Assembly (NCBI GenBank): GCA_051648105.1
Contig: JBOFEN010000053.1
Span: 1-44,882, forward strand
DNA length: 44,882 nucleotides
Direction of reading: 5' to 3'
Source: UBA7332 sp051648105
GTDB taxonomy: Bacteria > Bacteroidota > Bacteroidia > Bacteroidales > UBA7332
Both the position numbers and the translations under genes were made by a program. The notes under the pieces were generated by a model. It did not search any database, was not told where the DNA came from, and worked only from the letters and a program-made list of their open reading frames with translations. This document shows positions 25,625 to 34,556 of the stretch, in pieces; positions within the stretch are counted from its first letter, which is position 1, and every line of letters starts with the position of its first letter.

Positions 25625-25671
25625 AAAAAGGAGAGGTGAACTGCAATAAATGTAGTTCTCCTCTCCTTTTT
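25625..25671 (-). terminator. Terminator of the unknown lipoprotein gene
   Basis: AAAAAGGAGAGG pairs with CCTCTCCTTTTT, with an inner GAACT/AGTTC after one mismatch. It lies 28 bp after the stop at 25699, with a T run on the minus strand. Confidence 0.82.
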
Positions 25672-25698
25672 GATATCTTTTGTTCTCGACTATTGAGA

Positions 25699-26298
25699 TT
25701 ACATAGCAGTGACAAGGGATGTAGATCCGTAAGTCGTCACAATGTATCTTTTTTGATCATATAGAGTTTCCCAAGAAACACCAAGAAGATCTATCATTTC
25801 ATGACCTGTAGTAGTAGCAATATCTGTGAATTTAATATCATCTAAGCTCTCTCTTTGAGATAATTCTGAGAAGAAATGAGAGTAGTTCGAAGCAATAAAG
25901 CGCGAACCATCATTGTTCTCTATAATACTACTTTTGATATCTATACCGTTAAGGATATTCTCATGCGAAGTTAATACCTCATCTATTTGCTTAGAAAGTA
26001 CAACACCCTCCTCAGGGTTTGACGCATTAGCCTCTTGGATTAAGTATATTATGTTGTTTGCATTAGGGTAAAATTCAACCATTGCTCCCTCTTTAGTGAA
26101 GAAATTATCGTCTGCTTGGTTGAACAGAGCACGACGAAGCGCTTCTCTTGCCTCTTGAGGGGTCTTACCAATCAGTGTGTAGGTAAGTACCTCTTGTGGT
26201 GTTTGATCAGGGTTTGTTATCTCTTCGTTCTTGTCACATCCTGTGAAGAGTAGTGCTGCTAAAATAGCAATTGTTGATAGTACGATTGACTTTTTCAT
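25699..26298 (-). CDS. Lipoprotein of unknown function
   Basis: The 199-residue product has a clear lipoprotein signal (IVLSTIAILAALLFTGC, cysteine at 21) followed by a short acidic linker (DKNEEITNPDQTPQEV). The mature part is mixed alpha/beta with a helix GKTPQEAREALRRALFNQAD near 45-63, and no family I can name. It is monocistronic with a strong terminator. No partner gene is evident: glutaminase follows and a fucosidase precedes, both separated by terminators or long gaps. Confidence 0.75.
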   Translation of the reverse strand: MKKSIVLSTIAILAALLFTGCDKNEEITNPDQTPQEVLTYTLIGKTPQEAREALRRALFNQADDNFFTKEGAMVEFYPNANNIIYLIQEANASNPEEGVVLSKQIDEVLTSHENILNGIDIKSSIIENNDGSRFIASNYSHFFSELSQRESLDDIKFTDIATTTGHEMIDLLGVSWETLYDQKRYIVTTYGSTSLVTAM

Positions 26299-26485
26299 TT
26301 GTTATAATATTAATTAGTGTCTCTAAATCCTCGTTATGTTGTGAGTATATGCTCTAACCACTTATAGATATTTCGGTAAATGTAGTTTAAAATAGTAATA
26401 AGGATGCTTTGATTAACTCATTTTAGCAAAAAGTTATGTGTTTGACCAACCTAGATTAGCATAGGCTATTATCATATTATAATAT

Positions 26486-26536
26486 AAATAGATCCATCTT
26501 GTATATCTTTTAAATTTATACAAGATGGATCTATTT
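26486..26536 (-). terminator. Terminator of the fucosidase gene
   Basis: AAATAGATCCATCTTGTATA pairs perfectly with TATACAAGATGGATCTATTT across an 11-base loop. It lies 15 bp after the fucosidase stop. Confidence 0.85.
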
Positions 26537-26550
26537 AATAGGCTTAAATA

Positions 26551-28302
26551 TTATTTTGAATAATTCCCAGTGATTTTGATCACACTAGCTCCTGGCTTAA
26601 TTGTCATATTGCTAATGTTTATCTCTGTGGTGTTGTCACCCAAGTTTTTTATTGCAACACTCTCTCCTCCGTCTAAGAGTACTGCTTTTGTTCTCTTAGC
26701 AAAAGTACAAGGAATATGAATAACTCCGTTTTCTGGTTTTTCGTAAACAAGGATGTAAAGAGTATCATCACCTTTTCGAGTAACTCGGCCCCACTTGAAC
26801 TCAACGTCAAAAGGATTTGCACGTGTCTCATAAATTGCTTGGTTGTTTACATTCATCCATGCTCCTATTTCGTTGAATAATCTAATGCTTTCTGCAGGAA
26901 TAGTTCCGTCAGCTTCAGGCCCAATATTCAATAGGAAGTTACCACCTCTGCTCACAACATCAATAAGTTGGCGAATTAATTCATCAGAGCTTTTCCATTT
27001 TTGATTCTCTGCTGAGTATCCCCACGTTCCATTTAAAGTTTGACAAGCCTCCCAGTCACCATCTATACCAGTTGCTGGTATGTGGTGTTCGGCTGTTGAA
27101 TAGTCACCTTTCCAAGTAGGAGTAACTTTTATACCTCCTTCACTAATATGGTTGTCAGAGTGGTAAAGACGGTTATTTTGAATAGCCTTAGGGTTAACAT
27201 CGAATAGCTTTCTCATCAAATTAGTTGCTCCCCATGCTTTGTCACCTTGAAATCTAGGTTGGCTGAAATCCCACCACATAAGGTCAACTTTATAATTAGA
27301 AGTTAGATCACTGAATAGATTTAAAAGATACTCTTTGTATTTCTCATGATTACCGAATGTACGCTCGCCTCTTTTTTGAGCCTCATAGTTACCTTTTGGG
27401 TAAGAAATTCCTGAGCCTGTTGGGTCATAATCTGGATGACTCCAGTCAATAAGTGAGAAATAGTATCCCGCCTTAATGTCATACTGCTCACAAGCCTTAG
27501 CATATTCGTCAGCTATATTAATACCTTTTGTATTCATGATATTGAACTCAGAGTGCTTTGTGTCAAACATATTGTACCCTTCATGATGGCGGCTAGTCAT
27601 CACTATGTATTTACAACCAGACTCCTTAGCTAGTTTTACCCATTGAGTAGCTTTGCCCTCTTTGGGAGTAAACTTAGGCATAGCTTCTTTTGCGTAAGTA
27701 TCACTATCTAGGCCTGATTGCATTTGAATCCACTCTACACAACCTTCATATTTTTTATCGTTTACTTCACCAGCAAGCCCTGAGTATAGTCCGTAATGAA
27801 CAAACATTCCGAATTTGCCATCACGCCACCATTTCATTCTTACGTCACGAGCCTCTTTGGTTTCGTATGGAGCACCTTCGTTTATTGGAGCTTCTTCTTG
27901 TAATGATGACGGAATAAATTTGGTCGCAAATTTATTATATGCGTTTGCATTGAAGCTATCTTGTAAAATACCCCCCATAGCCAATCGTTTTCCAGCATCC
28001 TTCAATTCAGACTGTAAAGAGTTTAACTTCTCTAGATCACCCTTGAACTCTCTAGGGCAATTAACGGCAGATAGTGATAGTATAATATCTATTTGAGTAT
28101 CCTTGCTAGCTTTTTTCTCTAACTTCCCTAAAGCCTCAAGAGCCTCAGTTAGTTCTTTGTTAGTTTTTACGCCATTGAGCTTGTCGATAGCTGTAGAGTA
28201 GATAGAATTCATTTTACTGAATCCCTTTTTAGTAGGTGAATTGGCATAGGTGATGATGCTTATGCTCAACATTAGTAATAAGGATAATTGCTTTAGTTTC
28301 AT
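26551..28302 (-). CDS. Secreted GH29 alpha-L-fucosidase
   Basis: The 583-residue product starts with a signal peptide (QLSLLLMLSISIITYA). A helical N-terminal region (about 30-130) has no assignment. The GH29 TIM barrel follows: DGKFGMFVHYGLYSG near 162, VMTSRHHEGYNMFDTKHSEFN near 237, and DLMWWDFSQP near 342, where D is the predicted nucleophile. A C-terminal beta domain begins near 500. GH29 enzymes release alpha-linked L-fucose with retention of configuration, often from host glycans. The gene is isolated, with no SusC/SusD or other glycosidase beside it. The linkage specificity is not predictable from what is visible. Confidence 0.92.
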   Translation of the reverse strand: MKLKQLSLLLMLSISIITYANSPTKKGFSKMNSIYSTAIDKLNGVKTNKELTEALEALGKLEKKASKDTQIDIILSLSAVNCPREFKGDLEKLNSLQSELKDAGKRLAMGGILQDSFNANAYNKFATKFIPSSLQEEAPINEGAPYETKEARDVRMKWWRDGKFGMFVHYGLYSGLAGEVNDKKYEGCVEWIQMQSGLDSDTYAKEAMPKFTPKEGKATQWVKLAKESGCKYIVMTSRHHEGYNMFDTKHSEFNIMNTKGINIADEYAKACEQYDIKAGYYFSLIDWSHPDYDPTGSGISYPKGNYEAQKRGERTFGNHEKYKEYLLNLFSDLTSNYKVDLMWWDFSQPRFQGDKAWGATNLMRKLFDVNPKAIQNNRLYHSDNHISEGGIKVTPTWKGDYSTAEHHIPATGIDGDWEACQTLNGTWGYSAENQKWKSSDELIRQLIDVVSRGGNFLLNIGPEADGTIPAESIRLFNEIGAWMNVNNQAIYETRANPFDVEFKWGRVTRKGDDTLYILVYEKPENGVIHIPCTFAKRTKAVLLDGGESVAIKNLGDNTTEINISNMTIKPGASVIKITGNYSK

Positions 28303-28698
28303 TGTGGAATTAGTGTTAATGTGTTTCTTTTTTTATTATATAGCCTCTTGTTTGTTGACTACTTTGATGATTTGTTTCAATGATGTTAAATTATTTAATA
28401 AACGAATGTGTATATATTATTTGTTTTATCAAATAGAATCTGCCACTACTTTATTATTTTTATTACAAAATAGATGTGATGATTCATTTATTATACTTTA
28501 ATGATCTATCAACTCTAGGGGTAGAACAAAAAAGATTTAAGGGTAAGGTTAGAAATATTCTAGCCCTACCCTTAAATAAAGTATTATTGCTAATTAGTAG
28601 TTTAGGGTTACTAATTATAAAAAGTTTTTATGGTTGCGTCTATTCCATTTATTTCAAGGATATACTTAATGCATTGAATGGAGATGGTTTGATAGCGT
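28303..28698. other. 395-bp intergenic region upstream of the fucosidase
   Basis: The only clear structure is the hairpin at 28535-28577. No matching TAnnTTTG is visible upstream of the fucosidase. A plus-strand frame of 102 codons (28476-28784) runs across the hairpin into the LytTR gene on the opposite strand and is probably not a gene. Confidence 0.55.
28535..28577 (-). terminator. Probable terminator of the LytTR operon
   Basis: ATTTAAGGGTA pairs with TACCCTTAAAT, continued imperfectly by GGTTAG and CTAGCC around a short loop. It lies 122 bp after the stop of the LytTR gene, which is rather far. Confidence 0.55.
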
Positions 28699-29448
28699 CT
28701 ATTTTACTAATCGTTTTTCTATGTAATCCATCAATAGCTCCTTGTAATTATCACCAATTGGTATGGAGTTATTACCAAAGATAATTCGAAGCTTAGCAAT
28801 TTTACTCACTCGATTTAGGTTCACAATATATGATCTATGAACACGCATAAATTGATTCGAGGGTAGTATCTCTTCAAGTTTTTTTATTGAAAGAAGTGGA
28901 ATTAGAGGTTTAACTTCACCATCTAAATAGATCTTTACATACTCATTCATAGCTTCAATATAGAGGATGTTGTCAATTCGTATGCGGTTAACCTTGTAGT
29001 CGCTTTTTATGAATAGTGTGCCGTCTGAGATTAGTTCAGTTGATGCTATTGCCGGATTTGTATTCTCTTTTATAAGCTTTGATAGCGAATTTAGCTTATA
29101 TCTTTTTTGTGCTCTATTGGCAGCAGCAAGGAACTCCTCAAAGCTGAATGGCTTTAGGATATAGTCAATGGCATCTAACTTAAAACCCTCTACAGCATAT
29201 TCGGAATAGGCTGTAGTGAAGATAATAAGTGGCGCTTTGTGTAGTGATCTTACAAACTCTACACCATTCAGGTCAGGCATATTAATATCTATAAATATTA
29301 GATCAATATTTTGTTCAGATATTACTTTCATAGCCTCAAAGGCATCCTTGCAAATAGCACAGAGAGTGAGAAAGGGTACTTTCTCTATATAGCTTTTTAG
29401 TTTGGCTAATGCAAGTGGTTCGTCGTCGATTGCAATACAGTTTATCAT
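28699..29448 (-). CDS. LytTR-family response regulator
   Basis: The 249-residue product has a receiver domain (1-120) with acidic residues DDE at 8-10 and the phospho-acceptor D54 in LIFIDINMPD. KPFSF near 100 holds the conserved lysine. The C-terminal LytTR DNA-binding domain (about 145-245) includes ILYIEAMNEYVKIYL and the typical FMRVHRSYIVNL. It pairs with the histidine kinase just upstream, 21 bp apart. LytTR regulators often control envelope or extracellular genes and bind repeated short sites as dimers. Its target is not known, and the beta-helix lipoprotein gene upstream is the obvious candidate. Confidence 0.94.
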   Translation of the reverse strand: MINCIAIDDEPLALAKLKSYIEKVPFLTLCAICKDAFEAMKVISEQNIDLIFIDINMPDLNGVEFVRSLHKAPLIIFTTAYSEYAVEGFKLDAIDYILKPFSFEEFLAAANRAQKRYKLNSLSKLIKENTNPAIASTELISDGTLFIKSDYKVNRIRIDNILYIEAMNEYVKIYLDGEVKPLIPLLSIKKLEEILPSNQFMRVHRSYIVNLNRVSKIAKLRIIFGNNSIPIGDNYKELLMDYIEKRLVK

Positions 29449-29469
29449 AGACTATTTCCCCTAATTATT

Positions 29470-30660
29470 TTAGCATTGGTTCTCAATAGGAATCTCTAGG
29501 ATTACGTCAAAAGAGTTCTCGTGTTCTCTGATTGATAATTCATAATTATCTTTATATAGAAGTTCGAGTCTCTTGCGTATATTGTCTAGTCCTATACCGT
29601 GGTGATTGTCTCTCTTCTTGCCAAAGTTACTATTAAGGCAGCTGAAAATCAATCTTCCTCTATCTATTTCTATTGTAATTGAGATGAACGATGATTGTTG
29701 ATAGCTTACACCGTGCTTAAAAGCATTCTCTACGAATGAAATAAGAAGAAGTGGGGGGATCTGAACAGTTGATAGCTCACATGTGATATTGAAGGTAATA
29801 ACCACACTCTCAGCAAATCGAATTCTCATAAGCTCTACATAGTTTCTAAGAAACTCAATCTCCTTCTTAAGCGGTATACTCTTGTTGTTAGATTCATATA
29901 GTAAGTATCTCATTAGCTTTGAGAGTTCTACTATGGTCTCCTTTGCTTTCTCTGCGTCAATGTCTACTAGAGCATGAATATTGTTAAGTGTATTCATGAA
30001 GAAGTGTGGATTGATCTGGTACTTAAGATACTCAAGCTCGGAGTGGAGATTGTGATTTTCAAGCTCCTTCATTGCTTCATCGTCTTTGATTGACTTGAAA
30101 AAGAGTCTAACAGCGATATTAAAACTTAGCATAAGTATAGCCAGAAGAATCTTACCAATGAGTGGCCCTCTCATCATTGGAAGGATAAGTGGACGAGGTC
30201 TTTGATGGAGTGGTTGTAGCTTATTATCTCTTTTGTCTATATGACCTTGTTCTTCTTTTTGTAAGGTTCGGGGGTGATCTCCTTGTATGTGTGGCTGAAC
30301 TCTCTCAGAGCCTCTAAACTCTATCTTTGGGGGTGGTTGGTTATGTGAGATAAGTGTAGAAACGGATACAAATAGAAGGGAACATATAGTAGCAGATATT
30401 ATATATATAGTTATTTTCTTTTTTAGGAAAAGGTGAGGAAGTAGTATCTGGTTATTCAATAAGAAGAGCAAAAAGAAGGGAAGTGTCTCTTTCCAACTTC
30501 TTAATATTTCGCTCCATCTCATCGTTTCTACTGAATCTGTTAGAAAATCAATTAGATTATCTGCTAATGGGAATAGGAAAACAATAACCCACGCCATAAT
30601 ATATATGAAGCCTTCTGGTTGGCTTCTCTTGGTGACTACTCCTTTAATAATGCTTTTCAT
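29470..30660 (-). CDS. LytS/YpdA-type sensor histidine kinase
   Basis: With the start at 30660 the product has 396 residues. Four membrane segments are seen (IYIMAWVIVFLFPLAD, LPFFLLFLLNN, ITIYIISATICSLLFVSV and LIGKILLAILMLSF). Then follows a His_kinase domain with phospho-acceptor H219 in YQINPHFFMNTLNNI, and an ATPase domain (LLISFVENAFKHGVS, then GIGLDNIRKRLELLY). The loop between segments three and four is rich in His, Pro and Arg (about residues 106-160). An ATG ten codons upstream (30690) is less likely because the -7 box at 30690-30697 covers it. It works with the LytTR regulator just downstream. Confidence 0.92.
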   Translation of the reverse strand: MKSIIKGVVTKRSQPEGFIYIMAWVIVFLFPLADNLIDFLTDSVETMRWSEILRSWKETLPFFLLFLLNNQILLPHLFLKKKITIYIISATICSLLFVSVSTLISHNQPPPKIEFRGSERVQPHIQGDHPRTLQKEEQGHIDKRDNKLQPLHQRPRPLILPMMRGPLIGKILLAILMLSFNIAVRLFFKSIKDDEAMKELENHNLHSELEYLKYQINPHFFMNTLNNIHALVDIDAEKAKETIVELSKLMRYLLYESNNKSIPLKKEIEFLRNYVELMRIRFAESVVITFNITCELSTVQIPPLLLISFVENAFKHGVSYQQSSFISITIEIDRGRLIFSCLNSNFGKKRDNHHGIGLDNIRKRLELLYKDNYELSIREHENSFDVILEIPIENQC

Positions 30661-30689
30661 CTTTTTATTTTCTCTTACTCTATTATTCA

Positions 30690-30697
30690 CAAAGATA
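30690..30697 (-). promoter_or_regulatory. -7 box of the kinase-regulator pair
   Basis: TATCTTTG on the minus strand fits TAnnTTTG and overlaps the end of the upstream terminator hairpin. It supports separate transcription of the kinase and regulator and the start at 30660. The -33 element is unclear. Confidence 0.45.
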
Positions 30698-30740
30698 GAA
30701 TTTCTGTGGATATTAGTTATTAATCCACAGAAACTCTATC
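30694..30740 (-). terminator. Hairpin terminator after the beta-helix lipoprotein gene
   Basis: GATAGA-TTTCTGTGGAT pairs with ATCCACAGAAA-TCTATC with one mismatch and an 11-base loop. It separates the lipoprotein gene from the histidine kinase gene on the same strand. Confidence 0.72.
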
Positions 30741-30766
30741 TTAAATTACTCTCCGTAATAATATGT

Positions 30767-32821
30767 TTATGGACGTCCTCCTCCTGAGGAGCTGCTTCCA
30801 ACTGTTGTAACCATAGAGCTAGTAGTGAAGTTGTTTAGCTCATTACCAGTACTATATGTTGATCCTGTAGTTAATCCATAAAAGTCGTTCCCTCCATTAG
30901 TGCTACCTCCTGAGTAGATAGTATAGCTATTGTTAGCTGTAAGTTTATCACTACTGAATAGCATCACCATTCTTGAATAACTTTGTGGTATGGTGTAGGA
31001 CATTACGTGTTCTCCATTAGAGTTCTGTATGGTTATTAGTGATGATGAGATGTTTGTACTATTAAATACTAGTGAACGCTGTGTACTTACACTTGCGGTT
31101 GGGGTACTGCTTGATCCTCCTATCCCAAGGATGGTTCCACCAGTTATCTTAAATGTGCTATTATCGCAATCTATTCCTCCTTCAGGTGAAGAGGATCCAA
31201 CTGCAACAACTATCCCACCAGTAATTGTTAGTGTTCCATTCGAGTCTATTGCATCGTTACCACTGCTATGGCAATAGGTGTTGCCATCATTGATGTGTAT
31301 TGATTTAGAGGCATTTAGGCAGTCGTCATAAGAGTATACAGCTACTGAACCTCCTGCTATGGTGAGAGTGCTTTTACTTTCAATACCTTCACTACCTTCT
31401 CCTCCAGTGGCTCTAACCCAAACTGTTCCAGAGTTTATAGTTAAATTGCCTTCTGCTTTTATTCCTTTGGCAGAGGAGTCTAGTTGGTTGTATATGTATT
31501 GTTTGCCTGTAGTAATAACTCTAATTTCACTATTCTCAATGTTCAGTTCTCCATCTATTGAGACTCCTTTACCAGCGCTACCACTGCTTTTTATGTATAG
31601 ATCAGAGTTGCTAATAAGAAGGTTTCCATTAGAGTTTATCCCTGCAGCTGAGCTAATATCATTGGATTCATATAAGCCATTTCCGCTGGTGAGAAGTACT
31701 AACTTAGCACTACTTATAGAGATGTTACCGTCACACTTGATACCTTTAGAGGCCTCACCAGTAACATTGGTTTTTATTATTCCTCCGCTGATGTTTATGT
31801 CTCCTGTTGATTTGATACCCATTCCCTTTTGATCGCTTGTACTTAGAAGTAGTAGTCCGTTGCTGATCTCAATGTATGGATTAATTGAGCTACTGCCATC
31901 TTCGTAGGACGCAGTGATTGCATCGTCAGAGGCTACAATTGTAATCTCTCCACTTCTGATGTCAATGTGACCTTTTTCGCACTCGATACCATCACTAGAA
32001 GCGTTTATATTTATCTTTCCACCACTAATTACGAACTTGTCATTGGTGTGAAATCCATCACTAGCTGCTGAAACAATATTTATGTTGGCACCACTTCTCA
32101 GTCGTATATAGTCATCACTGCATATAGCATGACGATAGTTTCCCGTTACGTTTAGTTGTCCGCTACCACTGAACAGGAGCTGAGCTTCACTGAATATGCA
32201 CCCTTTTTGGTCCTCTCCCTCAACAATTGTGTACTCTTTGGCATCTATGAGGTTATTTACAGTTCCATCTGCTACTTCCAAGAATACTCTCTTGCTAGAT
32301 TGGATATTTATTGCAGATCCACGGCTGCTTTGAAGAGATAGGTTGGATAGTACTAGCTTAAACTTCTTGTCGCTATAGAACTTTATAGAACCATCAGTGC
32401 TTGCTCCGCTTAATATGTATTCAATCCCAGAGAGGGTACTGTTTATTACTGTGTGAGCACCATCACTAGTGACGGTAACTCCGGTAGGATCATCTACTAC
32501 ATCTATACCATTTTCACTAAAGTTTATTTGTACGGTTGTTGCAAATGTTGAATTCTCAACAAAATCATCGTACTCATCATGGCTCTTGTCTGATATGATT
32601 ACTTCTGTACTCTCTTTGTATGTTGAGTTATTCACATCGTCCCAACTTACATCAAACTCAAGGAGGTTTCCAGTTGAACCTGATCCAGGGGTGTTCTCAT
32701 CTGGTTGTTCGTTTTCACTACCATTATCCTCTTTTAAGTCGTTATCACTCTCTTTGCTACATGATGTAGAAATGCAGGCAATTGCTATTGCCATAAGAGC
32801 AAGTTTATAGATTCGTTTCAT
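30767..32821 (-). CDS. Beta-helix carbohydrate-binding lipoprotein (Cthe_2159 type)
   Basis: With the start at 32821 the product has 684 residues. A lipoprotein signal (LALMAIAIACISTSC) is followed by an acidic Asn/Glu linker. A long right-handed beta-helix has many repeats of the pattern I-S-G-G-x-I or NGNLxISNS (for example DKFVISGGKININASSDGIE). This matches the Cthe_2159 family (DUF4353), whose founding member is an acidic-polysaccharide-binding beta-helix. The C-terminus is Ser/Gly-rich (VGSSSSGGGRP). It is predicted to be an outer-membrane or cell-surface lipoprotein. An upstream ATG at 32854 adds 11 residues without a signal and is less likely. The LytS/LytTR pair downstream could regulate it. 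Confidence 0.85.
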   Translation of the reverse strand: MKRIYKLALMAIAIACISTSCSKESDNDLKEDNGSENEQPDENTPGSGSTGNLLEFDVSWDDVNNSTYKESTEVIISDKSHDEYDDFVENSTFATTVQINFSENGIDVVDDPTGVTVTSDGAHTVINSTLSGIEYILSGASTDGSIKFYSDKKFKLVLSNLSLQSSRGSAINIQSSKRVFLEVADGTVNNLIDAKEYTIVEGEDQKGCIFSEAQLLFSGSGQLNVTGNYRHAICSDDYIRLRSGANINIVSAASDGFHTNDKFVISGGKININASSDGIECEKGHIDIRSGEITIVASDDAITASYEDGSSSINPYIEISNGLLLLSTSDQKGMGIKSTGDINISGGIIKTNVTGEASKGIKCDGNISISSAKLVLLTSGNGLYESNDISSAAGINSNGNLLISNSDLYIKSSGSAGKGVSIDGELNIENSEIRVITTGKQYIYNQLDSSAKGIKAEGNLTINSGTVWVRATGGEGSEGIESKSTLTIAGGSVAVYSYDDCLNASKSIHINDGNTYCHSSGNDAIDSNGTLTITGGIVVAVGSSSPEGGIDCDNSTFKITGGTILGIGGSSSTPTASVSTQRSLVFNSTNISSSLITIQNSNGEHVMSYTIPQSYSRMVMLFSSDKLTANNSYTIYSGGSTNGGNDFYGLTTGSTYSTGNELNNFTTSSMVTTVGSSSSGGGRP

Positions 32822-32999
32822 ATTGCTACTGTTTAGGTTGTTACAATGAATCACAAATATATGTTATGGTGATTTATATGAAAAATATAATCAGTGAACA
32901 GGCTCTTTTTATCTATGAATAGTTTAAATATTAGGGTAAGTTGTTCTACCAACTGAGAGTATTCAATATTTGCTAAATATATTTATTGAATAAATAAGG

Positions 33000-33032
33000 A
33001 GAGGGGCACTAGCATATAGCTGGCGCCCCTCT
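33000..33032 (-). terminator. Terminator of enolase
   Basis: AGAGGGGC pairs with GCCCCTCT, with a T-rich tail on the minus strand. It lies 33 bp after the enolase stop. Confidence 0.75.
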
Positions 33033-33064
33033 GATTAATTCTCTGAAAAATGTCTTTTTAGTCG

Positions 33065-34345
33065 TTACTTAACTCGCTTGTATCCATAGACAGCTGCATC
33101 GCCCAACTCTTCTTCAATACGAAGTAGCTGATTGTACTTAGCCATACGGTCTGATCTGCTAAGTGATCCAGTCTTTATCTGTCCTGAGTTTGTAGCTACA
33201 GCAATGTCTGAGATAGTAGCATCTTCGGTCTCTCCTGAACGATGAGACGTAACCGATGTATACCCGTGGCGATGTGCCATCTCTATAGCATCGAGTGTCT
33301 CTGTTAATGTACCAATCTGATTAACTTTTATCAGAATGGAGTTACCACAACCTTTTTCGATACCTTGTTTTAAGAATTTGACATTAGTTACAAACAGGTC
33401 GTCCCCAACCAATTGGCATCGCTTGCCAATTCTCTCAGTTAGGAGCTTCCATCCTTCCCAATCATTCTCACCCATACCATCTTCAATAGAGTCGATAGGG
33501 TATTTATTAATTAGCTCCTCAAGATAGTCTACTTGCTCTTTAGGGCTCCTTTTAGCCCCCTTATCAACCTCGAATAGGGCGTAGTTGTAAACACCTTGTT
33601 TAAAGAATTCAGAAGCTGCGCAATCGAGTGCTATTGTAATGTCCTTTCCTGGTTTATACCCAGCTTTTTCAATTGCTTTAAGAATTGACTCAAGAGCGTC
33701 TTCTGTACCATTAAGTTTAGGAGCAAAACCACCCTCGTCACCTACCGCAGTGCTTAATCCTCTGTCATGAAGTACTTTTTTAAGTGCATGGAAAACTTCT
33801 GCTCCCATACGAAGTGCCTCTTTGAAGCAGCAAGCTCCAACAGGACGTATCATGAATTCTTGGAAAGCAATTGGAGCATCAGAGTGTGATCCACCATTAA
33901 TAATATTCATCATTGGGACTGGTAAAACGTATGTGTTTGTCCCACCTATATATCTGTAAAGAGGTAAATCTAAGTAGTTTGCAGCAGCTTTAGCAACAGC
34001 CATAGAAACACCAAGAATAGCATTGGCTCCTAGGTTGGCTTTTGTTGGAGTGCCATCTAGTCTAAGGAGTTCATGATCAATCTCTACTTGTTTAAGGGCA
34101 TTCCATCCTTCGAGAGCAGGAGCTATAATTTTATTTATGTTCTCAACTGCCTTCATAACACCTTTGCCAAGGTAGCGACTTTTGTCACCATCTCGAAGCT
34201 CAAGGGCTTCGTTCTCACCTGTAGATGCTCCAGAAGGAACAGCTGCACGTCCCATAACACCTGATTCAAGAGTAACATCAACCTCAATTGTTGGGTTACC
34301 ACGTGAGTCCAAAATTTCTCTACCTTTAATTTCTGCGATTCTCAT
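33065..34345 (-). CDS. eno: Enolase
   Basis: The 426-residue product interconverts 2-phosphoglycerate and phosphoenolpyruvate in glycolysis. Conserved stretches include IKGREILDSRGNPTIEVDV at the start, VPSGASTGENEALELRD near 37-53, and NIINGGSHSDAPIAFQEFMI near 150-168. The metal-binding and catalytic parts (SIEDGMGENDWEGW, then LVGDDLFVTN) and the signature ILIKVNQIGTLTET are near 287-345. SVTSHRSGETED closes the active site. The length is normal. The protein is cytoplasmic, and in some species also surface-exposed. The gene stands alone with its own terminator. Confidence 0.98.
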   Translation of the reverse strand: MRIAEIKGREILDSRGNPTIEVDVTLESGVMGRAAVPSGASTGENEALELRDGDKSRYLGKGVMKAVENINKIIAPALEGWNALKQVEIDHELLRLDGTPTKANLGANAILGVSMAVAKAAANYLDLPLYRYIGGTNTYVLPVPMMNIINGGSHSDAPIAFQEFMIRPVGACCFKEALRMGAEVFHALKKVLHDRGLSTAVGDEGGFAPKLNGTEDALESILKAIEKAGYKPGKDITIALDCAASEFFKQGVYNYALFEVDKGAKRSPKEQVDYLEELINKYPIDSIEDGMGENDWEGWKLLTERIGKRCQLVGDDLFVTNVKFLKQGIEKGCGNSILIKVNQIGTLTETLDAIEMAHRHGYTSVTSHRSGETEDATISDIAVATNSGQIKTGSLSRSDRMAKYNQLLRIEEELGDAAVYGYKRVK

Positions 34346-34376
34346 AGATGTAAGATTATTGTATATATTGGTTTTT

Positions 34377-34384
34377 CAAATCTA
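34377..34384 (-). promoter_or_regulatory. -7 box of enolase
   Basis: TAGATTTG on the minus strand fits TAnnTTTG and lies 32 bp upstream of the start codon. The -33 element is not clear. Confidence 0.45.
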
Positions 34385-34484
34385 TACTCTTATAACAACT
34401 CAGATCTTCATTTGTTTTTGTTCAAAGCATTTATCAACGTAATAAAAGCCTTATTAATCATCTCATCAATTCAGCTCTCTACAC

Positions 34485-34540
34485 AATATAGCTAGGGCTC
34501 TACAGTTAGAATTATCTAACAGTAGAGCCCTAGCTATATT
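34485..34540 (-). terminator. Terminator of the grpE-dnaJ operon
   Basis: A 26-bp stem runs from AATATAGCTAGGGCTCTAC through GTTAGA to its complement, around a four-base loop, with a single A/A mismatch. It lies 17 bp after the dnaJ stop. Confidence 0.85.
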
Positions 34541-34556
34541 ATGTAGAATAGTATTA

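Noticed and set aside
28476..28784. 102-codon plus-strand frame with hydrophobic stretches
   Set aside because: It crosses a terminator-like hairpin and overlaps the end of the LytTR gene on the other strand. It has no promoter box and no recognisable family.
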